From NCBI GenBank assembly GCA_010909165.1, contig MU008194.1:496001-560000 (forward strand): a stretch of DNA of 64,000 bases, in the 5' to 3' direction. Positions 11,421 through 21,680 of the stretch are shown here, in pieces (within the stretch, counting starts at the first letter, position 1; each line of letters begins with the position of its first letter). Origin of the DNA: Anthoceros angustus (Eukaryota; Streptophyta; Anthocerotopsida; Anthocerotales; Anthocerotaceae). Under the pieces are notes generated by a model that saw nothing but the letters and a program-made list of their open reading frames with translations, searched no databases and was not told the origin of the DNA. A program made the translations under genes and the position numbers.

Positions 11421-12414
11421 TTGGCATCGGCGGAGAAACGAACAGCAGAACTTGCAGCAGGAGTTGCCGCTGGCAAGCCACTCACTCCGTCCAAGGAAGA
11501 CGAGCTAGAGCATTTGGTTGATCTCATGTTTGAAAGATTGAAGGACATGTTTCCAACATCGTCCTTGGAGAAGATTCAGGAGTTGACTCGTTTTAGCTTC
11601 AAGTCCAATGAGACGCTGAGGGCGTCATACATCAGACTGAAGATCTTGGTGGAGGACACGGATGTGAAGACCATGCGGGAGGCTGCTGAAATTTTCATGG
11701 CTGCAGCCAGACAGCGAAGGAAGGTAATGGATGCTCTTCATGGTGCTCATGGAGAAAAGTATGGTTTGACTGACGCCTACAAGATTGCGGAGAAGGTGCT
11801 AAAGGGGATGTCACCAAGCATACCGAGGATCACAATTTGATCGAGCAGCACTTACGGCTCGACAAGGAGGATCCAGATTCCAAAGATAAGGGTCAAAATA
11901 ACGATTTGGTCAGTCCTCGAATCAGCCCAAACAATCACCAGTTCAGAAGGAGAGACCAGCGAACAACGCAGGTCAGGCGGCCATCAAATGTGGTAGGTGC
12001 CGTGGTGCACACAAGTCATTTGAATGTGACTTCAGACCTGGAGGCCCGAAGGGCAAGGAGGTTTGCAAGGCTTGTGGTCGATGGGGCCACATAGAAGCCG
12101 CATGTTGGGAGGCTCATCCAGAGCTCAAGCCCAAGGTAATGGGCAGTGAAAAGGAGAAGGGCAAAGGCCCTAGTCGCAAGGCTCTTCTTGCGCAAGTTGA
12201 AGAGATGCGTATGGCTAACATGGCCGCAGTCGAGTCACGCATTCTTTTCTCTGACTCGGATGAAGAAGTGTATGGCATGGTGGCGATTCGCAAGAAGAAG
12301 AAGAAGACCCCACTTGACCTCGGAGAAGGGGTTACTGCCAAGGACACATCTGAACGAGAGCAAAGCAAAATGCCTGAAAGTTTTAGGCAAGTGGATGATG
12401 GTACTATTGCGTAG
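11421..12414 (+). pseudogene. Gag of Ty3/gypsy copy A, with zinc knuckles
   Basis: Structural gag fragments. 11421-11840 is a charged helical frame (PLTPSKEDELEHLVDLMFER, then SSLEKIQELTRFSFKSNETL) consistent with a capsid domain. In another frame, 11989-12105 encodes two CCHC-type knuckles, CGRCRGAHKSFEC and CKACGRWGHIEAAC; the second has standard spacing. A Lys-rich tail runs to 12414. The frame shift near 11840 shows decay. Gag would form the particle and bind the element RNA (family knowledge). Confidence 0.8.
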
Positions 12415-12629
12415 GTGGCTTCTAACCCGGAGGTGGATGTAGAAGCACTGCTGGAGAAGGCCATGGAGGTTCCTGTGGTCAATTTGCTGGAACTTGGACT
12501 CAAGAGTTCGCATTTCAAGAAGATCATGAGGAATGGATCGAAAGAGATAGAACCGAGAAGTCCAACAGAGCTTGATGTGCCCGCGAGGAGACCATCTAAA
12601 GCCCGAACGCCGGTAAAGGAGGTGTTGCC

Positions 12630-13190
12630 ATGATTGACAAAAACCGGAAATTACCTTTGACGGATTTGCACCACCAATGTCTTTGGTGGACACCGGAGCG
12701 ATCCAAGATTGTTGGGAGCTGCAGCCGCCTCAAGCTATGGCGCAAGCTGGTACCAAGCGATGTAAGCATCACTACTCGCAGAACGAAGGAAATGGTGATG
12801 GGGATGACCAGAAACCGATCAAGATCGAGTTGAAGCTGCACACGAGGATGCGACCACAATGGAGGTTCGGTGTTTGGTGACTGTGCCACGTCCTACACGA
12901 TTGGGGCGGATGCTACACATGGCCCTGCCATGGGAGTTGATCCACTGTATGAAGAAGCCTTCTATCGACCGCTGTGGAAGCAAGGGGATTTCTCGCGAAT
13001 TGCAACTATTCCTCTGAACATGAGCAAAAGTGGCGGAAGAGCGATAAGGAGGCGCGCAAGCCGCGAGATGGTCGATACAGATGGCTTCCAAAGGCTCAAA
13101 TTGAGCACAGGCGCGAGATGTGGGAGGAGACAGAGGAATTGTCCTCTCAGGAAGCACCGAAACCCGCAGAGCGGAAGGGAGTGCTGAAGA
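12630..13190 (+). pseudogene. Retroviral-type aspartic protease region, copy A
   Basis: MSLVDTGAIQDC at 12677-12712 carries the D-T-G catalytic triplet of pepsin-like retroelement proteases. In a neighbouring frame, GADATHGPAMGVDPLYEEAF and IATIPLNM match the same segment of copy B (GADALYKHRVMVDLWTE, IARIPLQL), confirming a shared region between protease and methyltransferase. Frames change at least twice. Confidence 0.7.
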
Positions 13191-13359
13191 TCGCGCGCTC
13201 TGAGCACCTTGAGGAGGCAAGGGTTCGAGAAAATCAGCGCCGAAAGGAGAATCGCCCGTGGAATCTCACCGACACATGTCCAGAGAGATCCATACCAAAC
13301 ATGAAGCCCGCCAAGACGGAGGGAAGGCGAATCAATGATTCGGTAGTGCGATGGAGAGC

Positions 13360-14262
13360 AAGTTCTGAAGGAATTCACTTGTTGGAATTGTGCTCAGGAA
13401 TCAGCAGCGGATTGGAGGCGGTGCTTCAATGTGGCATCAAGGTTTGCAGCTACACCTGTGTGGAAAAGGACGAGAAGGCTAGAGTCGTGGCGGTAATTCT
13501 CGGTTGTGCAAATTATTTCCATCTCTGCTAAGAGAAGACGCAGTGAGAGGTTGTCAGAGCAGGCTACCCACGGATCTGAAGCTTGTGGGAAGGAAACAAC
13601 TGCAAGCTGCCCCGTCCAGTAGATATGATTATCGCAGGATGGGAGTGTAAGACCTTCTCAGTAGCAGGAAGAGGGAAAGGCGAAGGTGTTTCCCTTGCTG
13701 CTGAGGTCGCGCGGGTTGTCAGGGAGGTTCAACTTGTGAATCCCAGATGCTGGTACATACTGGAAAACGTGTGTGGAGCGTTGGACAAGCGTCCGCCGAA
13801 CGATGTATGAGGAGGTCCGATCATGGTTCGCAATGAGCTGGTCATTGATGCGGTGTGGCTCTTACGCCGCATGTGATTCGCAGCTATTGGACCAATGTTG
13901 CGGGACTTGAGACACCGAGACAACATAACACTCATGGTTCCATCACAAGACCGTAGTGAAATCATGGAACCGTAAAGGTACTGCAAAGAAGTCAAGAAGA
14001 TGGACAAACTTCCGCTTTATCCAAAGGAATGAGTTGGTGAAGCCGGAGGGCGTGGCCGACTTTGGTAAGCACGCCACAATCCCACGATTCAAAGCGAGGA
14101 GGAGATGGCATGATCCTAGACTCAAAGGGAGAGGAGCTAGGAGAGCTCAATGTTGAGGAACGCGAACAAGCCATGGGGTTTGCCAAGAAGAGTACGCAGA
14201 CCATGGGTGTGAGTGAGGCGTCCAAACACAAGTTGCTGGGACAGGCATTCGATCTATACAAT
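13360..14262 (+). pseudogene. C5-cytosine DNA methyltransferase domain, DNMT3-like, inside Ty3/gypsy copy A
   Basis: Would transfer a methyl group from S-adenosylmethionine to cytosine C5. Motifs in canonical order: I, HLLELCSGISSGLEAVLQCG near 13375-13435; IV, VDMIIAGWECKTFSVAGRG near 13621-13674 with the catalytic Cys codon at 13646-13648 (GWEC where most enzymes have PC); VI, YILENV, with ENV at 13763-13771; VIII-like, SYWTNVAG at 13882-13905; IX-X, VEEREQAMGF and HKLLGQAFDL near 14153-14255. The last motifs resemble the end of DNMT3 (GFP..YTDVS...LLGRSWSVPV). The domain sits between protease and reverse transcriptase. Stops and frame changes occur after motifs I, VI and VIII, so this copy is not functional. 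Confidence 0.86.
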
Positions 14263-14428
14263 TAAGGTGGTTAGTGAGCTGGATTGGCATTTCCAAGGTG
14301 AGGTGAAGGAAAGAAGAGCCATCACTTGCAGCTATCAGAAGATGGAAAGCCGGCAGAGGCGGATGAAAGGGAAGGAACCCAAGACACGTTCGGCATGGCT
14401 GCTGTGGAAACAGAGTTTGTAACCAAGA

Positions 14429-15141
14429 GTGTCACCAAGGAGGTTCACGTATGGAAGATTGATGAAGATGTCGGAGGACAAACAAAAGATCATCGACATG
14501 CTCGAGAAAACAGAGGTGCTTTTGCTCAAATGGAATGAGCTAGGAAGGTACGAAAAGATCAAGTTCAAGATTGTTACCACTAGCTCTGAGCCTATCTTCA
14601 GAAGAAGGCATAGGTTGAGTCCAGCAGAGTGGGAGATTGTGGACAAGCGTTGTCAGGAGCTATTTGAAGCAGGATTGATTCGAAAATCAAGCTCTGAGTA
14701 TGCTGCTGCAACTGTCCTCCCACTGAAGAAGGACGAAAATGGCGAGTGGAAAGATAGGCGAATGTGTGGGGACTATCGACCTCTCAACGAAGTAACGTTG
14801 ATGGAGCGGTATCCCATGCCTACTCCAGATGAGATTTTTGATGCAATTGGTAAGGCAAAGTACTTTACCACTTTGGATTTCCGCTCAGGTTTCAATCAGA
14901 TTGTGATTGAGGAGCAGGACAAGAGCAAAACGGCTTTCTGGGGAAAGGATCAGCTTTGGGAGTGGGAGACTATGCCCTTCGGCTGAAAAATGCTTCCATA
15001 TATTTCCGAGAATTGCGACTTGAGCCGCAGGATCTGCCGTTTGTGCGTTGTTACATTGACGACATCCTAGTTTTCAGCGACACCATCGAGGAACATATGG
15101 ATCATCCGGAGACTCTGCAAAGATTGTCCAAATCAGCTTGA
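14429..15141 (+). pseudogene. Ty3/gypsy reverse transcriptase, copy A
   Basis: Copies element RNA into DNA. Seen: RRRHRLSPAEWEIVDKRCQE, GLIRKSSSEYAAATVLPLKK, MCGDYRPLNEVTL, YPMPTPDEIFDAIGKAKYF, TTLDFRSGFNQIVIE, then MPFG followed by a stop. In the next frame, VRCYIDDILVFS carries the YxDD catalytic motif. Several dozen residues expected between MPFG and YIDD are reduced, so there is both a frameshift and a deletion. Confidence 0.9.
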
Positions 15142-15288
15142 AAGCTCATCCAAAAGTGCAAATTTGCATTCAAGGATTGAGTATCTTGGACATGAAATAG
15201 CGGAGGAATCATGCCGCAGCTTGGCTAAGGTGCAGCCGTGATGCGTATGCCTAGGCCCAAGGATGTGGCAGCTTAGAGCATTTCAGGG

Positions 15289-15850
15289 TTGGTGAACTAC
15301 TACAGGAGGTTTATGAAAGACCTCAGTTCCACATGCAAACCCTTGTATGAGATGCTGAAGAAGGAGGTAACTTGGAAATGGGATCAAGAACAGGAGCTAG
15401 CCTGGCAAGATCTGAGGGATCAGTTGGCTGAGAAGCCCATGCTGATTAGACCAGACTTTGAGAAGCCGTTTGTTCTGTATACGGATTGGAGTATTGCAGG
15501 GATAGGAGCAGTACTGTCACAGACTGACGCAGAAGGAATGGAGCGAGTTGTGGCTTATGCAAGCCGATCCAACAATTCTGCAGAGGTAAACTACTCCTCA
15601 TATGAAGGAGAGTGTCTTGCTGCATTTCAGAATTTATCTGTTTGGAAGGCGTTTCCAGTTGGTGACGGATCATCAACCACTTCATTGGCTCATGACCAAC
15701 ATGAAGTTGAGCGGGAAACTGGCTAGGTGGGCATTGCTGCTGTCTGAATATGACATGGAAATCGTGCATAGAGCAGGCAAGGTGCACCACAATGCAGATG
15801 GTTTGAGTAGGAATCCACTGCGAAATGCTGACGATGCCACTGGAGCACGA
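15289..15850 (+). pseudogene. RNase H region of Ty3/gypsy copy A
   Basis: Removes RNA from RNA-DNA hybrids during reverse transcription. VNYYRRFMKDLSSTCKPLYE starts the connection. FVLYTDWSIAGIGAVLSQ and VVAYASRSNNSAEVNYSSYE form the RNase H core (the usual TDAS is TDWS). In a second frame, LVTDHQPLHWLMTN and HRAGKVHHNADGLSRNP close it. One frameshift lies near 15640. Confidence 0.88.
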
Positions 15851-16118
15851 CAAGACTTGGGACACATGGAAAATGTGCCCAGCAGTTTCATGGCACTCAT
15901 GGCGATCGAAGGTGAACAGGAGGAGAGCCGATCTTAGAGTCCGCTGTGACATCCGAGGCATTCACAAGCGCTGTACCGCTAAAGAAGGTATGTACCTAAT
16001 GTCACAAGCGGCCATCACGGAGACGAGTGGCCAGATACTCATGGCAGGATGGAGAGTTGCTGCTACAGGAAGGAGAGGTTGTAAAGAAGGTGCCAAGTCC
16101 TGAAGAAAGGACAGGATT

Positions 16119-16850
16119 GTGATTAAAGTGCATGAAACACTAGGTCACTTTGGTGTAAAAGGACACACCACATGTCAAGACCACATATGGTCCGCATGTA
16201 TGCGAGATGTGGAAAGAGTGGTGGCTAGCTGCGATGCAGTGAAGGCTAGGTTTAACACACAAGATGTTGTGTTACACTCTTTACCAATCCGGGGTTTGTT
16301 TTTCAGGTGGTCGGTGGACTTGATGCCGGAACTACCATTGACAAAGCAAGGAAATCGTCACTGTATGGTGATGATTGAGCACTTCTCCAAGTGGGTGGAG
16401 GTAGCATTTCTGCCTCAAAGAACCTCATATTACACCAGCAGAGCCTTTCTGCAGTGTGTACTAAGCAGATTTGGAAGTTGTGCGGAGGTGCTCACTGATC
16501 AAGGCAATGAATTCAGAGGAGAATTCCAGACGTTGCTGGACAGAAGTCTGATTGATCACAGGAGAACGTCCAGGGATCATCCTCAAGCTGATGGTTTGGC
16601 AGAAAGGTTGGTTCAGACATTCAAGGACGCCTCAGGAAGTACTGCATCACTGTGGAACCCAAGTGCTGGGATGAATTACTTCCCTATATTGTGTTGGGTT
16701 ATAGAGTGAGTGTCAGCGCATTGGGAAGCTTTCTTTTTACATTGTTCGGAAGGAATGCAGTTTTGCCCAATGTGGTGCAGGACAAATATTCTACTCCTGT
16801 AGACTGGAGTAGGAATATGGAGGTGTGCTTACAAAGAAGTGCAAGCTAGA
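16119..16850 (+). pseudogene. Integrase of Ty3/gypsy copy A
   Basis: Inserts element cDNA into the host genome. Seen: HETLGHFGVKGHTTCQDHIW (the zinc-binding region looks incomplete), RWSVDLMPELP with catalytic Asp 1, VEVAFLPQR, EVLTDQGNEFRGEFQ with Asp 2, and RTSRDHPQADGLAERLVQTF with the catalytic Glu. A GPY/F-like block (LGSFLFTLFGRNAVLPNVV) follows in another frame to 16850. Copy B integrase matches nearly residue for residue in the core. Confidence 0.92.
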
Positions 16851-17009
16851 GCGTAAATGTTCAAGGATTCGCCCATGGCTATGGACAATCTTGCGATTGC
16901 ACACAGAGACCGATTGAGATATGCTCACACGCTGGGGCTCATGGAAGCCCAAGGCCGTGAAATTCGCACGAGATTATGTGTACCTACAACACGCAAGCAA
17001 GCACATTAG

Positions 17010-17319
17010 ATGTCGACCGGGTTGATTCTCGTGGTGGTAAATGTGGGAGAGCAAGGAGTAGTGGAATTCGAAGGACGGGATGGCAGAAGGTGCAAGGAGC
17101 ACATGAAACATTTAGCTCCATGTCACTTGCCAAATCTTGATGCAAGAATTGTTCCCCAAACGTGGGTACCACCAGTCGATTTGCCCTGTGAGGCATGCGG
17201 GCACACCACGGATGAAGAGCTTATGCTCTTATGTGACAGGTGCAACAGAGGCTATCATATTTTCTGTCTCACACCTGCATTAAAGGATATTCCAAGGGAA
17301 TTGGCTGTGTGAACACTGT
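17010..17319 (+). pseudogene. PHD finger at the integrase C-terminus, copy A
   Basis: PHD fingers bind histone H3 tails, often by H3K4 methylation state (family knowledge). After the integrase tail (LAPCHLPNLDARIVPQTWVP), 17187-17319 spells CEACG, LMLLCDRCNRGYHIFCLTP and, in the next frame, WLCEHC: a complete C4HC3 set with the conserved Trp. One extra base before the Trp codon (about 17300) puts the last Cys pair in the frame of the downstream tail (17332-18150), while the zero frame ends at a TGA (17310-17312). Copy C has the same extra base at the same place. Confidence 0.88.
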
Positions 17320-18150
17320 GATTCAACAAGTTTGCATGCAGCCATGGCTCTATCTACCAAGAGTAATGAAGAAGAAGTACCTTCTGTACCTGAACAGGAG
17401 TTGGAGAGTAACACTCCAGCACAACTCGTGTTGGAATGGGTACAAGAGGAGGAGAGCTGTAAATTGCAAAAGAGGAAAGTTCCTGCGGAGCGTATCTGGA
17501 CAACGGAATTCCTTGTTGCCAAGGCTAGAAGCACCAACAAGGCAGCTCGCAAGGGTACCGCTATTCTTGAAGAGTGCTCTTCTCAGGAATCACTCACCAG
17601 TTTGCAGCAGTTGTCCAGTTCCTCTGAAGAATTTCGTGACGCCAAGACCAGCAGTGTGGAAGAGAGCACGACGCCAGAAATTCAGTCTTGCCGCAGCTGG
17701 AGGAGTCTTCCTCAGCTGGGGGGCTCGACAATCACAGAGCAAGTGCTCGCTTTCTTACAGACTGTGTGCAAAGTTGGATTACGTTGGATGGAGCGAGTTA
17801 CAACCCATATGCGGAAGCAGAAGCATACCACACAAACCCTAGCACCAATTCGCGAAGAAGGTGCAGTGGTATTTGGGTTTGAAGCACCCAAGCGCAAGAG
17901 AGGGAGGCCACAAAAGCAACGGCCAGCTGAAGAGGAGATGGAGGCTCACCAACGCAGCTTCGAGCGTGGACGAGAAGCACAAAGAAGCGTGGAAGAATCC
18001 TCGGAACCAGGCGTGCAGAGCACCACAGTTCGTGATGCAACGCCACAACGTGAGAAGGAGCAGGTGCCTGCTAGGACAAGGGGCTCGGGGAGCAGAGGAC
18101 GGTTTGCTTGCTGCACACAAGACCATGAGCAAGATCGTGCACGTCTGTGA
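17320..18150 (+). CDS. Post-PHD tail with AT-hook, copy A
   Basis: Open for about 275 codons, continuous in frame with the PHD WLCEHC. Low-complexity, Glu/Ser/Gln-rich sequence (VPSVPEQELESN, LTSLQQLSSSSEEF) leads to KRKRGRPQKQRP near 17893-17928, whose RGRP core is the minor-groove-binding AT-hook. It ends at a TGA at 18148-18150. Next to a PHD finger, an AT-hook suggests that this tail contacts chromatin (inference). It is the best-preserved frame of copy A. Confidence 0.6.
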   Translation, partial: DSTSLHAAMALSTKSNEEEVPSVPEQELESNTPAQLVLEWVQEEESCKLQKRKVPAERIWTTEFLVAKARSTNKAARKGTAILEECSSQESLTSLQQLSSSSEEFRDAKTSSVEESTTPEIQSCRSWRSLPQLGGSTITEQVLAFLQTVCKVGLRWMERVTTHMRKQKHTTQTLAPIREEGAVVFGFEAPKRKRGRPQKQRPAEEEMEAHQRSFERGREAQRSVEESSEPGVQSTTVRDATPQREKEQVPARTRGSGSRGRFACCTQDHEQDRARL

Positions 18151-18674
18151 GTTGCTGCCTTGAGGTGGTACCACCGAAAGTGTGCAAGTGTGGTAACTTG
18201 GTGCAAAGACCTTCCAAAGACGATACCAATAACAAAGGCGCAAGCAAATGGGATTTGTCACTGCAGCGGGCATATCAGCCCGAGAGGGGAATTCCTCCAG
18301 TGAGTTTTAAGGAGCTTAGCGAGTTCCTATTGTATGTGGAGGCGCACCATGAGCGGTGTCGAGTGGAGTTTTACCCCACAGACCACCGTGATTTGTTTGA
18401 GTTGCACAGAAGAGGACTCCGGGCCATGTCTTGGACATGGACAGCCTACTGTGAAGGAGCCTGGCGCAAACTGCAACATCATTTCTTCATGCATCAAATG
18501 TTTGATGGTTTGAGGTTGCCCAAGGAGCTGATCATGTGGGAAGACAGGGTGCCAGAAAGGTTAGTATACTTGAAAGACAAAGCATCGCTTTTCCATCACC
18601 TCAAGACAAGCCACACCGTTGTTGGATGGCCTGGCAATTTATCGGTCAGCATAAGTCAAAATCCCTTACATTGA
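18151..18674 (+). other. Unidentified open frame after the AT-hook tail, copy A
   Basis: Open for about 175 codons without a good ATG, so it is probably a frameshifted continuation of the tail. It contains CKCGNLVQRP, GIPPVSFKELSEFLLYVEAH and a Trp-rich stretch (SWTWTAYCEGAWRKLQHHF). I recognise no family. It is followed by fragments ending in a short acidic segment (EESDDEDLESDADPPP) near 18885-18930. Confidence 0.4.
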
Positions 18675-18789
18675 GCAAACAACATGGGATTCAGCGGACA
18701 GGAAGGCATTTCGGTTGCTGCGCAAGCTTGCAGCACCACACATGACAATTCATTGCCCCAAACCTGTTTTTGATTATCCGTAGTATGAC

Positions 18790-19180
18790 AAGGCCAAGGA
18801 CGAATTTTGCTTGCCGCATGTAGTCCTATTCTTGACAGTTTGTCAGACTTGAGTCAAGCCTGAGGAGATCAAGCCCGAACCTATTGAGGAATCGGATGAT
18901 GAGGATTTAGAGAGTGATGCAGATCCTCCACCTAACCTCACACCTGCAGAGCGCCTGCAGAAAGGATGGTTTGGTCTCTCGTAAGTTCTGTTTTCAACTA
19001 CTGGATTGTGGCTGATTTTGATGTGGAAAAGCTGTGGGTTTTTATCCCCAGATTTTCCAGGGGGGCTGTTCGCGGCCGGAGGCTATTTGTGCCTCCCTCT
19101 GCCCTTGTTCCTTGGCCAAGGCCAGGAACTTTACAGTCCTTCCGGCCCAAGGCCAAGGACGAATTTTGCTTGCCGCATGT
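18790..19180 (+). repeat. 32-base direct repeat at the 3' end of copy A
   Basis: The 32 bases at 18790-18821 (starting aaggccaaggacgaattttg) recur at 19149-19180. The intervening DNA has no recognised gene. It could mark a small local duplication or the edge of the retroelement; no full LTR pair was found. Confidence 0.7.
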
Positions 19181-19308
19181 TGATCTCGCACATAGAAAAT
19201 CGCGGCATTATGTGCCATTGCGCCGATGTGCTCGCGTTATAGATTATTATTAATCCCCAAGTCTGCGGGTGTCACCTGGTGAAGGCAAGGACCAAGAACC
19301 AAAGAGTG

Positions 19309-19539
19309 TGTTAGAACTTGGTCTCCTCGCATACCAAAAGTTTCGTAGGAATCTCATAAACCTTATAGGATTGGTGCAACACATCTCATATTAGAGTTAT
19401 GAAAATAAGTCCTAGAAGTATATAGGACAATCCCGGGATCGAGATAGGGTTCATACTATCCAGAGTATGACAAGGCCGGCTATATATCATAGCACACCAT
19501 TTCTAATGTACTGAACTTGGGACTTACTATTTTCTAACA
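19309..19539 (+). repeat. 5' LTR of copia element 1
   Basis: Starts TGTTAGAACTTGG, ends TTTTCTAACA, and is followed at once by a tRNA-Met-type primer-binding site. It matches 21898-22090 over most of its length with small indels. Confidence 0.85.
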
Positions 19540-19740
19540 TGGTATCAAAGCATAGTTCAGGAGATGCGTAAAGTATTCTGCACCACCCTGTGTGGGACTG
19601 TTGCCACTTGCCTTCTATTGCATTTGTTTGTAGCTATGCAGACAAAGTGTTTGTGAAAGCTTGTTTGCAATTTTGTGAAGCTTGGTAGTAGTTTTGGTGC
19701 GAGGAACTTTTGTCTCGTCTTTACACGGCTTCCAAAGGCG

Positions 19741-20512
19741 TGCATTTGGAGACTAGGCGTCAAGTGGAGAAGTTTGATGGCAGGAACTTCACATTATGGA
19801 AGTTGAAGTTAAAATCTCTTCTCATTGACAAAGGATTGTGAAAATTTGTGGAAAATGGACTTCCAGATGGCACTTCTGAAAAGGATATAGATAAGGATGC
19901 GAAAGCCTTGGCTAATATTATCTTGAATGTGTCAGATGACGTTGTCTCACAATTGAGTAAGTGTGTCTCTTCGCAGGATGCATGGAAAATTCTGTGCACA
20001 ACGTACGAGAAGACGTGCATTGTAATCGAAATGCTGCTTGAAAGTCAATTCTCCAACTTCAAGATGCAACACCATTCAACAACATGTCAACAAGTTGAAA
20101 AGCTTGGTTGATCAAATGAGAGAGGCAGAGATCAAACCTTGAGAGGGCAAGGTGATTAGTGTGCTTTTGAGTAGTTTGCCACCATTCCGTAGGCAATTTT
20201 TATTGTCTTATAGGGCATCCATAGCGATGCGTCTAAGTGATAATCAACCAACCTTTGATGAGGTGGTTGGATTGCTCCTACAAGAGGAGCTTGATGGTTC
20301 TTTCCAGACACAAGGCAACAAAGGCTCGGCACTCTTCTCCAAGAAAAGCATATCACGATGGAAGACCTTGCAAGGCAAGTCTACAGAAGGGACAAAGGAT
20401 ATAAATGCAAAGAGAACGGTGAAAGGCTTTTGCTATTACTGCAGGAAGCCCAATCACCACACAAAGGATTGTAAAACAAGATTAGCAGACTTGAAGAAGG
20501 GGAAATCATCCC
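19741..20512 (+). pseudogene. Copia gag with zinc knuckle, element 1
   Basis: Gag capsid-type region: VEKFDGRNFTLWKLKLKSLL, a stop, then ENGLPDGTSEKDIDKDAKAL and LSKCVSSQDAWKILCTTYEK, typical of copia UBN2-like gag. After a frame change come LDGSFQTQGNKGSALF and the CCHC knuckle CYYCRKPNHHTKDC at about 20431-20472. The frame is cut at about 20512 where the inverted segment begins. Confidence 0.85.
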
Positions 20513-21680
20513 AACTTGAATGTCCACTTGGATCCTATGCATTTCCTTCCGTGAGGTAGAGGAGTGATTACCCAAGTTTTGTTCTTGAGAAGGGAGTTAT
20601 ACTAACTGTCCACGGTTTCTTTCCACTCCTTCGCCTTTAGTCCTTCCAATGCTTTCCTTAGGCTTTGTGATTCGCCAGCATTTGCCAACCATGCCTCCTC
20701 ACACACATGCATTCATAGATTCGAAGATCTTATGTGAAGGTTTTTATTGTCTTCTTAATCTTCTTAAGATTGGTTATGTCTCTCGAATATTTCGATCTTC
20801 CTTTTCTTCTTCAACTGTGACAATTTTTTGATTTTCATCTTCTACTTCAATTGCGACATTGGGAATTTCCCTTTTTCCCTTTATGTCGCGTTGTTGAGAA
20901 GGTTCTTTAGGCTCAAGAGCAGGTTGCTCAAGAGTGTCATCATGCTTAGAATCCTCATCAGGATTTTCAACATACGCCGTCGGATCCTACATAAAAACTA
21001 CTGGGGTTGGAGCTCCCACTCCTTTGCTAGGTACCACAACCTCATTAAATACAACGTCCCTGCTAAAAATGATCATCTTCCTTATAAGATCATACAACCG
21101 GTATCCCTTAACCTCATTAGAGTATCCAAGCATGAGGCACTTGATGCCTTTCGGATCCCATTTTGTTCGGGTTTGCTTCGGAATGTGAGCATAAACCGTT
21201 GAACCAAAGATCCTCAAATGGCTTATGTCAGGCTTGATGCCAGACCACGCTTTCTCTGGGGTCATTCCAACAAGCTTTGGTTGGAACTCGATTCAAAACA
21301 TAGGTCGCTGTAACAACAGTCTCACCCCAAAAACGTACTTCCAAGCCACTATGATGTAACATGCATTTAGCTGCCTCCACCAAGCTCCTAAGTTTGCGCT
21401 CCGCCACTCCATTTTGCTTCGACGTGTGAGGAATGGTTAACTAGTTGCCTTCCAATTCCATGCTCCTTGCAAAAGCATTGGAAGCTAGTGGAGATGTATT
21501 CCCCTCCATTGTCACTGCGCAAAGTCTTTAGACGTTATCCACTTGCGTTCTCCACCATGGCTTTCCATTCCTTGAAGAGCATAAATACCTGAGATTTCTC
21601 CTTCATAAGATATATTTAGATCTTCCTTGTGAAGTCATCCACAAACACCAGAATGTAGTCTTCAACGACAATCAAGGTTG
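20512..21680 (-). pseudogene. Inverted copia integrase and RT start, element 1
   Basis: On the minus strand, reading from 21680 down: [30 protein letters not shown] (integrase core with catalytic Asp), MTPEKAWSGIKPDISHLRIF, MLGYSNEVKGYRLYD, FSRDVVFNEVV, an acidic linker, then the start of RT (KTWVITPLPHGRKCIGSKWT) near 20590-20515. This is normal copia order but in the opposite orientation to the LTRs, gag and RNase H end, so about 1.17 kb has been flipped in place. Confidence 0.88.

Larger units (their letters stand above)
10381..18970 (+). mobile_element. Ty3/gypsy retrotransposon copy A with methyltransferase, PHD finger and AT-hook (degenerate)
   Basis: Order on the plus strand: gag with two zinc knuckles (to about 12.4 kb), protease DTGA at 12689-12700, C5-methyltransferase 13.36-14.26 kb, reverse transcriptase 14.43-15.14 kb, RNase H 15.29-15.85 kb, integrase 16.1-16.8 kb, PHD finger 17187-17319, AT-hook tail to 18150 and an unidentified frame to 18674. 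RT before integrase places it in Ty3/gypsy. Many stops and frameshifts show that it is dead. I could not find matching LTRs, so both ends are approximate. It is homologous throughout to copy B (36.5-47.4 kb, minus), and its PHD matches copy C. Confidence 0.88.
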
